From positions 4,585,001 to 4,649,000 of the forward strand of contig NZ_CP043627.1 of assembly GCF_016804325.1 (NCBI RefSeq): 64,000 nt of DNA, in the 5' to 3' direction. The notes below the pieces were generated by a model. That model saw only the letters and a list, made by a program, of their open reading frames with translations, was not told where the DNA came from and made no database searches. Source of the DNA: Methylobacterium aquaticum. GTDB lineage: Bacteria; Pseudomonadota; Alphaproteobacteria; Rhizobiales; Beijerinckiaceae. The translations under genes were made by a program, and so were the position numbers. Every line of letters begins with the position of its first letter. Positions within the stretch are counted from its first letter, which is position 1. This document shows positions 58,473 to 64,000 of the stretch, piece by piece.

Positions 58473-59783
58473 TCACCTCCCGGCCTCGGCCCGGGCGCCG
58501 GGGCGGGGAGCCTCGCGCATCAGGTCCCGCACCGTCCCGTCGAGCCCGGGCCACGGCCCGTCGGGGCTGAAGCGGGCGCGCAGGTAGGCAGCAAGCTCGG
58601 CCATCTGGGCCTGGCTCAGAACGGCGCCATAGGCCGGCATGATCGGCCCCGGCGCGTGGGCCCGCGGGGCGATGCCGTCGCGCAGGACCAGGATCAGGTT
58701 GCGCGGATCGGGCGCCCGCAGGGTGGTGCGGTGACCGAGCGAGGCGGTGGTGTAGGGCACGCCGCCATTCGCGCCGCCGCCGCTCTCGTGGCAGATCGCG
58801 CAGGCGCCCGCATAGGTCGCCGCACCCCGGGCGAGCGCGGGATCGTCGGCCGGGATCTCCCGGTCGACCGGGCCGGCGCGGCTGCCGGCGGGGCCGGAGC
58901 CGTAGAGCGTGGCGGCGTAGGCCGCGAGCGCCCGGATCTCGTCGGGCGGCACGGTCCGGTGCGCCTCGACCACCGGGCGCATCGGGCCGGCGGCCCCGCC
59001 ATGGAGCGGGTCCCACTCGGTGAGGTAGCGGGCGAGATCCGCCTCGCTCCAGGCGAGCGGCGCGGGCGAGGAACGGTCGAGGGGCGGCACCCACCAGCCG
59101 TCGGCCTCGCCGCCGGAATAGGCCCTGGTCCGTATCTCGGCGCCCAGCAGGTTGCGCGGGCTGTGGCAGGCGCCGCAATGGCTCAGGGCCTCGGCGAGAT
59201 AGGCGCCGCGGTGCCACGCCGCGTCCCGGCGCCGATCGGCCGGGATTTCGGGCTCGCGGACGAACAGCAGCTTCCAGCCGGCAAGCAGCGGGCGCCAGGA
59301 GAGCGGGAAGGGCAGGGCGTTGGCCCTGGCCTCCTGCCGCACCGGCTCGCGGGTCATCGCGAAGGCGTAGAGGGCGGCGACGTCCGCGTCGGTCAGGCCG
59401 GCATAATGGGTGTAGGGGAAGGCCGGGTAGAGGTGGTGCCCCTCCCGGTCGACGCCCTCGCGCATCGCCCGGGTGAAGGCGGCGAGCGAGTAGCGGCCGA
59501 TGCCGGTCTCCGGGTCCGGCGTGATGTTGGTGGCGTAGAGGGTCCCGAACGGCGTGCCGACGCCGCGCCCGCCCGCATAGGGCCGGCCGTGTTCCGCAGT
59601 GTGGCAGGAGGCGCAATAGCCGAGCGCGGCGAGCACCGCGCCCTTGCGGACCAGCTCCGGGGCGGTCTCGGCGGGCGTCGGACCGCCCGGCGCGAGGACG
59701 GGCCGCCAGGCTGCGACCGCGAACCCGACGGCCGCGAGGAGAACCGCTCCTCCGAGCCAGATTGCGATCCGGCGACGCCCCAC
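58473..59783 (-). CDS. Membrane-anchored triheme cytochrome c
   Basis: 436 residues from a GTG with GGAGGAG 9 bases upstream; the frame is open to 59909, but those extra residues are arginine-rich. One membrane anchor (IAIWLGGAVLLAAVGFAVAAW) is followed by three heme sites: CASCH, CGACH and CAICH. Methionine ligands are likely in the later MPAYG segments. This arrangement is the cytochrome subunit of alcohol, aldehyde or sorbitol dehydrogenases of acetic acid bacteria and Methylobacterium. It passes electrons from the 2Fe-2S subunit to the ubiquinol pool or a terminal oxidase. It is the first gene of the operon. Confidence 0.9.
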   Translation of the reverse strand: MGRRRIAIWLGGAVLLAAVGFAVAAWRPVLAPGGPTPAETAPELVRKGAVLAALGYCASCHTAEHGRPYAGGRGVGTPFGTLYATNITPDPETGIGRYSLAAFTRAMREGVDREGHHLYPAFPYTHYAGLTDADVAALYAFAMTREPVRQEARANALPFPLSWRPLLAGWKLLFVREPEIPADRRRDAAWHRGAYLAEALSHCGACHSPRNLLGAEIRTRAYSGGEADGWWVPPLDRSSPAPLAWSEADLARYLTEWDPLHGGAAGPMRPVVEAHRTVPPDEIRALAAYAATLYGSGPAGSRAGPVDREIPADDPALARGAATYAGACAICHESGGGANGGVPYTTASLGHRTTLRAPDPRNLILVLRDGIAPRAHAPGPIMPAYGAVLSQAQMAELAAYLRARFSPDGPWPGLDGTVRDLMREAPRPGARAEAGR

Positions 59784-60137
59784 GAAACGGCTCCTCCCGC
59801 GACGCGAAGGTCCGCTCCTCCGGCCGCGGGACAACCGCCGCTCCCGGCCACGGTTCCGCCAAAGCCGGTCGCGCCGCGCGGGGCTGCCCTCCGCACAGTC
59901 TTGCCGCAATCCCGCGAAACAGTGCTATCCTCCGATTGGCGGAGTGACGTGGAAGAGCCCTGGCCCTATCGGTCGGGCCGGCGCCTGTCCGCCCGGTCAC
60001 GCCCCGAGCGGACGGTCCTCCGCCCGCCCGAACCCATCCTTCTCGCCGGTCCCGTTCTTGCAGATCCCGTGGGGCCGACGGGCCTTCCATCCGGGATCGT
60101 TTCGGATGCGGCCCGAACCGCACGAGATCGACGCCGC
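59784..60137. other. Divergent promoter region, no gene seen
   Basis: 354 bases between the minus-strand cytochrome gene and a plus-strand small gene. It holds the cytochrome Shine-Dalgarno (59790-59800) and a less GC-rich stretch (59900-59960). No repeat or RNA was seen. Confidence 0.4.
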
Positions 60138-60389
60138 ATGGCCCAGCAGAGTTTCGAGACCCGGTTCGGGCCGCCGCCCGCGATGAGCGCCGACGACGCG
60201 GCCTGCCGGGCCTGCTGCGGGCAGATGCGCGCGCACTGGCAGGAGCGGCCCCATGCCCGCCTGATGGTGGTGGCCTCGACCCCGGTGATCGAGGCGTTCG
60301 GCGGCGGCGTCGAGACCCGCTACCTCTGCCTCGAATGCGGGCACACCCTGCTGCACTCGACCGGCCGCTTCGGGCAAGGGTGGCATTGA
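60138..60389 (+). CDS. Small CxxC protein, possible zinc-binding
   Basis: 83 residues from ATG 60138. Cysteines C23, C26 and C27 (CRACC) and the C-terminal CLECGH (C64, C67, H69) could bind one zinc ion as a treble-clef-like site. The middle, RLMVVASTPVIEAFGGGVETRY, is beta-rich. There is no signal peptide. It lies 42 bases before a GNAT acetyltransferase on the same strand. I do not recognise the family. Confidence 0.65.
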   Translation: MAQQSFETRFGPPPAMSADDAACRACCGQMRAHWQERPHARLMVVASTPVIEAFGGGVETRYLCLECGHTLLHSTGRFGQGWH

Positions 60390-60431
60390 CCGGAGCGACG
60401 CGCAGCCCAGCCGGTCCGGGGGAAGCGCCCG

Positions 60432-60902
60432 ATGCCTCACGCGATCGTCACCACCACCGAGCGGCCCGATCTCGTCCCGGTCACCGCGCGCTGGCGCTGG
60501 GAGGCCTTCGCGCAGGGCCAGGGACGCAGCCTCGCCGAGGTGACGGCGGCTGAATCCGAGGGCGCCGCCGGCCCCGGCCCGATGCCGCGCACCGTCGTGC
60601 TCCTCGTCGACGACGAGCCCGTCGGCATGGCGAGCCTGGCCGCGCACGACCTCGATCCGCGGCCCGACCTGACCCCCTGGCTCGCCGGCGTCTTCGTGGC
60701 CCCGCGGGTTCGACGCCGGGGATATGCCGCTTTGCTGGTCGCGGCGGTCGAGGCGCATGCCGCGTCCCTCGGCGTCGCGACCCTGTGGCTCTACACCCGC
60801 ACCGCCGAGGGGCTCTACGCTGGAATCGGATGGCGCACGGTCGAGCGCTTTCCCTACCGGGACCGGACCTACGCCCTGATGCGGCGGGACCTTCCGGCGT
60901 AG
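60432..60902 (+). CDS. GNAT-family N-acetyltransferase
   Basis: 156 residues. The acetyl-CoA loop is VAPRVRRRGYAALLVAAVEAHA (RRRGYA), followed by GVATLWLYTRTAEGLYAGIGWRTVE with the conserved Tyr. The N-terminal strands are VTARWRWEAFAQG and VLLVDDEPVGMASL. It transfers an acetyl group to an unknown amine. It probably belongs with the small CxxC gene upstream. Confidence 0.87.
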   Translation: MPHAIVTTTERPDLVPVTARWRWEAFAQGQGRSLAEVTAAESEGAAGPGPMPRTVVLLVDDEPVGMASLAAHDLDPRPDLTPWLAGVFVAPRVRRRGYAALLVAAVEAHAASLGVATLWLYTRTAEGLYAGIGWRTVERFPYRDRTYALMRRDLPA

Positions 60903-61457
60903 CGGGCGGGAGCGCCGCCCCCGCACGGCGAGGCGGAGGAGGACCGTGATCGCCGATGGGCGGGGGCAGGCTCCGGGTCGTGGTGCGGATCCAACGAGAC
61001 GCGCTCGACGCGCATCCGCCGCATCCTGGCGGAGGTACACCTTCGCAACCTCGGCCCGATGGATCATCGCGAGCCCGAGACGGCGCAGGTGGATGACTCG
61101 TGCGAACTCTATCGCCTTCGTTGGGGGCCGCCGGCGAGCCTCGACGACCGCGAGTGCGGCGGCGAAGTCCGTTGCTGCGCCGGTCCAGCACCCGAAATGG
61201 CCGCACGGCCATCGCCGAGAACCACTCTGCCGAGCCTGAACGGGCTGTTGGTGTCGCCAGGGGCCGGCCGCCGAAAGTCTGCCCTCGACCGAGCGGCTGA
61301 GGCGAATCATGGAAACCGAAGCGCCCGGCTCGGAGCGCAGCCGATTGTCGCGGATTGCGGATGCGAGAGCCCTGGGATGCAACGGGTCGCTCTGCGCTCC
61401 CGGAACGGTTTCCGGGCTGCACCCTCGGCAGTATTCAGGCTAAGCGCTTGAAGAGAA
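60903..61457. other. Intergenic region before the tRNA fragment, possible gene remnant
   Basis: 555 bases. A plus-strand frame at 61059-61451 reads PMDHREPETAQVDDSCELYRLRWGP without a ribosome site or a family I recognise, and the opposite strand is open too. It could be a decayed gene at the chromosome side of the insertion. No repeat or RNA was seen. Confidence 0.35.
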
Positions 61458-61502
61458 TGGTGCCGCAAGAGGGATTCGAACCCCCGACCCCCTCATTACG
61501 AA
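61458..61502 (-). tRNA. 3' half of tRNA-Thr(CGT), probable attachment site
   Basis: On the minus strand it reads TTCGTAATGAGG, GGGTCGGGGG-TTCGAAT-CCCTC and TTGCGGCACCA. That is the anticodon loop (anticodon CGT), the 3' anticodon stem, variable loop, T arm, 3' acceptor strand and encoded CCA. The 5' half is missing: upstream of TTCGTAA there is no CCTCA stem partner, D arm or acceptor strand. A break exactly at the anticodon loop is typical of attL/attR left by a tyrosine integrase. The intact tRNA should lie to the right, beyond this window. Confidence 0.8.
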
Positions 61503-61594
61503 AAAGCCGTCCCGGCTGATGTTCATTATTCGTTTGCGCTATGTGCGCGACAGGTTCCGCTACATGCGCAACTCACATACCGTTTACGCGACGC

Positions 61595-61616
61595 CAGGGG
61601 TTCAACTGAACCCCTG
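61595..61616. repeat. Perfect 22-base palindrome inside the element end
   Basis: CAGGGGTTCA and TGAACCCCTG around AC. It lies in the 200-base non-coding stretch between the attachment site and the first island gene; it could be a recombination-factor or regulator site. Confidence 0.55.
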
Positions 61617-61647
61617 CGCAAATCCCATTCAGAGGGGTGTGGCTGAA

Positions 61648-61683
61648 ACGAAAAACGCCCCGCTCGGCGGCTGCCGGCGGGGC
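61648..61683 (-). terminator. Rho-independent terminator of the island gene block
   Basis: On the minus strand GCCCCGC and GCGGGGC form the stem (loop of 13 bases), followed by GTTTTTCGTTT. It lies 23 bases past the stop of the last minus-strand gene, so transcription of the block ends here, just short of the attachment site. Confidence 0.85.
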
Positions 61684-61705
61684 TGAAGGCGGGATGGGTT
61701 CCGGA

Positions 61706-62098
61706 TCAGCGATGTTGCCGGCCGGGTCGCGTCGGCGGCGGCTCCCGCTCGTCGAACCGCTCGAGGACGGGAACGAGCCGCGACAGCACGTTCGTAAGCT
61801 GATCCGCATGGGCGGCCTGGTCGGCGGCGGTGTCGGCGACGATCGCGGCCGTCAGGCCCTTGATGGCTGTCGTGAGATCCGCGATGGCGATGCTGTCGAA
61901 GACCGCCGCGCCTCCGGTGGCCCCTGCGATTTCCCGGGCCGTCTCGGGCTTCAGGGCCTCCGCCTTCATCGCCTCGATGCGGTAATCCAGCATGGTCTTC
62001 ACGAAGGCGTTGATCGGGACGAGAGCGCCGGCCACCGCGGCGGTGATGCCAATGGCGATGGCGGGCCAGCTATCGAGCGTTGCAATCGGATCCGCCAA
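61706..62098 (-). CDS. Small membrane-anchored protein of the island, unknown
   Basis: 130 residues starting at a TTG with GGAGG about 10 bases upstream (ADPIATLDSWPAIAIGITA). One N-terminal membrane helix (AIAIGITAAVAGALVPINAFV) is followed by a long acidic helical region (IEAMKAEALKPETAREIAG, TTAIKGLTAAIVADTAADQAAHADQLTNVL) and a basic/proline tail. The last gene before the terminator, overlapping the end of the upstream gene by 29 bases. Possibly a holin or spanin-like phage protein by size and topology, but nothing proves it. Confidence 0.65.
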   Translation of the reverse strand: MADPIATLDSWPAIAIGITAAVAGALVPINAFVKTMLDYRIEAMKAEALKPETAREIAGATGGAAVFDSIAIADLTTAIKGLTAAIVADTAADQAAHADQLTNVLSRLVPVLERFDEREPPPTRPGRQHR

Positions 62099-62669
62099 GG
62101 CGCCGCCTCCTCTCCTCAGCCTGCGCCTCGGCCGCCGCACGCCGCCTCTTCCGCAGCCCGAACGTGTCCTCGGCCGCCATGTCGGAGGCGGCCCGGCCGG
62201 AGGAGTGCAGCTCTGCGATGGCGAAGACCGAGAACATCGCGATGCCGATATTGGCCGGCGGGTAGGCAAGGGCGAAGCCGACGAACAGCGCCAGCCAGAA
62301 AGCGAATCCGCCCACGCACCCGATGGTACGGACGAAGCTCGTTTCCCGACCGCGTCGCCCATTGATGATCAGCGCGGCGAGCCGTGCCGAGCCGACCAGG
62401 ACCGAGATCGTACCGGCCTGCGCCTCGGTCACGAACGAGGCGATCACCCGCCACTGCGGCCCGACGAAGGTCTGCGCCGGGGAGAGGATCACGAGGCCGA
62501 CCGTGACCATGATGGCGCTCAGCCACACCTCGGCCCATCGGGTCTGTCCGTAGCGGACGGCGCGGCGGATGCGCTCGTTGAGGACGGGATCGGGATCGTA
62601 GTGGAGCATCGTTCCGTCATGCCAGGGGGCGAGGTAAGCCAGCCAGCAGCGACCGCGGTTGAAGCGCAT
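62070..62669 (-). CDS. Four-helix membrane protein of the island, unknown
   Basis: 199 residues from ATG 62669 with AGGAG upstream. Hydrophobic stretches are AEVWLSAIMVTVGLVILS, TISVLVGSARLAALII, VGGFAFWLALFVGFALAY and IGIAMFSVFAIAEL. The C-terminal 45 residues are basic with coiled-coil potential (LRKRRRAAAEAQAEERRRR). I do not recognise it. It is the second-last gene of the block. Confidence 0.7.
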   Translation of the reverse strand: MRFNRGRCWLAYLAPWHDGTMLHYDPDPVLNERIRRAVRYGQTRWAEVWLSAIMVTVGLVILSPAQTFVGPQWRVIASFVTEAQAGTISVLVGSARLAALIINGRRGRETSFVRTIGCVGGFAFWLALFVGFALAYPPANIGIAMFSVFAIAELHSSGRAASDMAAEDTFGLRKRRRAAAEAQAEERRRRLGGSDCNAR

Positions 62670-62705
62670 GGCGCGTCTCCTGATGCTGCTGGCTGGTGGC
62701 GGGAG

Positions 62706-63401
62706 CTACTTCACCGTCGCCGGCAGGCGCGCCAGGATCGGCTCCAGGATCAGCGCCGCGGACGAATTCTCGTCGAGGTGCATGGCCCGGAACAGCCGCT
62801 TGGCGATCTCGGCCGGACCGCCCACCGCATCGATGATCTTGGAGGGCGTGCTGTCGATGATCCGCTGGAGCGCGACGGCGAGCACCTGGGAGCCGACCGG
62901 CACCGTCAGCTTGGCGTCCTTGGTGGCGCCCTGCACGGCGTTGATGCCGTAGTCCAGCCCGGTCTGGATCGTCGCCTCGATACGCTTCTGGCTGATGAAG
63001 AGCGTCGCCCAGGGCGCCAGCTTCGCGAGTGCGGCCGAGGCGACGCCGCCAAGGATCGTGACGGCGACCGAGGCGACCGAGGGCATCGCCGCCGCCAGCC
63101 AGGCGCCCCAGGGTAGATCGACCGACGTGCCGCCGACCGTGGCGACCTCGGCGGCGAACGCCGGCCCGGCGATGACGGCGATCAGCGCCGCGACCAGGAT
63201 GCCGAGGATGGGCGGCCGGACCCGGGCAGCGAGGCAGACGCCGCCGGCCAGCGCGAGCGCGCCGATGAGCACGAGGCCGAAGGCGAGGCCGTGGGCCGGG
63301 TTGCCGCCGATGGGCAGCATCTCGGCGATCGGGCCGGCGCCGGCCATGGCGGGAGAGCAGACGCAGGCGAGCGCCGGCGCCGCGAGGATGATGCGGTGCA
63401 T
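62706..63401 (-). CDS. Exported or membrane protein of the island, unknown
   Basis: 231 residues from ATG 63401. A signal-like N terminus (MHRIILAAPALACVCSPAMAG) is followed by two membrane helices (AFGLVLIGALALAGGVCLA, PILGILVAALIAVIAGPAFA), a further hydrophobic stretch (SVASVAVTILGGVASAALAKL) and a soluble C-terminal domain (LDYGINAVQGATKDAKLTV, KIIDAVGGPAEIAKRLFRAMHLDENSSAA). It looks like a phage-encoded envelope protein, but no family was recognised. Confidence 0.68.
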   Translation of the reverse strand: MHRIILAAPALACVCSPAMAGAGPIAEMLPIGGNPAHGLAFGLVLIGALALAGGVCLAARVRPPILGILVAALIAVIAGPAFAAEVATVGGTSVDLPWGAWLAAAMPSVASVAVTILGGVASAALAKLAPWATLFISQKRIEATIQTGLDYGINAVQGATKDAKLTVPVGSQVLAVALQRIIDSTPSKIIDAVGGPAEIAKRLFRAMHLDENSSAALILEPILARLPATVK

Positions 63402-63519
63402 GTTGATGATCCTGGTGGGGGATGTCCCGTTTTCCGGCCTCATCTGAGGAGGCAGAAGGGACAAGGTGCTCGGCTGGCCCGGCCGGCGCGGGTATTTGAT
63501 CGCCCGGCCTGCGCAGGCA

Positions 63520-63544
63520 AACCCTTCGGGAATTCCGAAGGGTT
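63520..63544. repeat. Hairpin directly after the stop of the 106-residue island gene
   Basis: AACCCTTCGG and CCGAAGGGTT with loop GAATT form a perfect 10-bp stem two bases beyond the stop. A related but smaller CCCGG-GATTT-CCGGG hairpin follows the next gene upstream (63896-63909); both follow the shared TGACCAACC. Confidence 0.7.
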
Positions 63545-63546
63545 GG

Positions 63547-63867
63547 TCAGGCGGCGCGGCCCGGGCGCCGGTCGAAGCGCGTGCTGATTTCGTCGCGGAA
63601 CTTGTCGATGCCACCGACCATGATGGGCGACCAGTTGCCGGATTTCTGCGCCTCAGCCACCGCGGCGTCGTATTCCGCGAGCGGCATGAAGTGAACGCGT
63701 TCGGATTTCTGCGTCCACTCGACCGCCGCAGCGATTTCAGGAAAACCGTAGCCGCACCACTGCTTGAGTTCATCGAGGCTGTGGCGGAGATATTGCAGGC
63801 GGTCTGCGGTGTCGGCCGCCTCCTTGAAGGCTTCCGGGCAGATCAGCTTCGCGAGCCAGCGTCGCAT
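63547..63867 (-). CDS. Small soluble protein of the island, unknown
   Basis: 106 residues from ATG 63867, AGGAG eight bases upstream. A helical N terminus (RRWLAKLICPEAFKEAADTADRLQYLRHSLDELKQW) is followed by WTQKSERVHFMPLAEYDAAVAEAQ and a basic end. There is no signal peptide. It resembles the many small early or middle phage proteins, with no family recognised. Confidence 0.68.
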   Translation of the reverse strand: MRRWLAKLICPEAFKEAADTADRLQYLRHSLDELKQWCGYGFPEIAAAVEWTQKSERVHFMPLAEYDAAVAEAQKSGNWSPIMVGGIDKFRDEISTRFDRRPGRAA

Positions 63868-63916
63868 TGCGCTCTCCTGTTGAGGGGTGAACTACCCGGA
63901 AATCCCGGGCGGTTGG

Positions 63917-64000
63917 TCATCGCGTCCGCCGCCCGCCGAGCGCCTGGCACCGGTCCAGCGCCTCGGTGATCGCCGCAGCGACAAGGATCTGGATGCGGGC
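63917..64000 (-). CDS. C-terminal end of a gene cut by the window edge
   Basis: The last 27 codons of a minus-strand frame (ARIQILVAAAITEALDRCQA, then GGRRTR) end in TGA at 63917-63919. The same TGACCAACC stop context as the downstream gene and good codon use make a real gene likely. The product cannot be named. Confidence 0.4.
   Translation of the reverse strand, partial: ARIQILVAAAITEALDRCQALGGRRTR

Noticed and set aside
61059..61451. 130-codon frame left of the tRNA fragment
   Set aside because: Acceptable residue mix in part, but no start signal and no recognised family; may be a remnant, not a gene call.

Overview
The window looks like part of the chromosome of an alphaproteobacterium of the order Hyphomicrobiales, most probably Methylobacterium or a close relative. 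The reasons are very high GC, frequent GTG starts with 4-base GTGA/ATGA stop-start overlaps, a MeaB GTPase gene, a type A RNase P RNA in the alphaproteobacterial style, an Omp25/31-type beta-barrel porin and a DUF6101-like gene. This is inference from gene content; no marker gene was compared with a database.

Layout, left to right. 1-10 kb: housekeeping and small metabolic genes (carboxylate-amine ligase, rsmE, ubiA, a CysQ/IMPase-like phosphatase, an M20 hydrolase, a hotdog thioesterase, a cysteine-cluster protein, hemW). 10-24 kb: signalling (a lone receiver domain, an OmpR-type regulator and histidine kinase pair just ahead of glnE, a chemotaxis receptor, a LysR regulator divergent from an EamA exporter, a large PAS sensor kinase). 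24-28 kb: pepN and gloA. 28-37 kb: the RNase P RNA, then the division and cell-wall run rsmH-ftsL-ftsI-murE-murF-mraY, with no mraZ seen before it and no murD after mraY. 37-55 kb: mixed metabolism and repair (FAD-linked dehydrogenase, UvrD/PcrA helicase, PhoH-like ATPase, SOUL protein, meaB, porin, gloB, dapB, gpmA). 55.7-59.8 kb: a three-gene molybdenum hydroxylase operon (large subunit, 2Fe-2S subunit, triheme cytochrome c). 61.4 kb to the end: the 3' half of a tRNA-Thr gene, cut at the anticodon loop, followed by a block of unrecognised minus-strand genes ending in a rho-independent terminator. I read this as one end of an integrated prophage or island.

Intergenic DNA is rich in repeats. 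Two 255-258 bp MITE-like elements with terminal inverted repeats lie 48 kb apart in opposite orientation. A second palindromic family, in a composite form of about 140 bp and a short form of about 35 bp, recurs at least seven times. There are also two unrelated long inverted repeats and a 16-bp tandem array.

Three places look like single-base losses in GC-rich runs: the OmpR regulator, its partner kinase, and a methyltransferase ahead of marC. All are of the same kind, so sequencing or assembly error is as likely as true gene decay. I did not find a clearly new defence or biosynthetic system. The least explained material is the prophage-end gene block, the MITE-like pair, and the Mo/Fe-S/cytochrome operon of unknown substrate.
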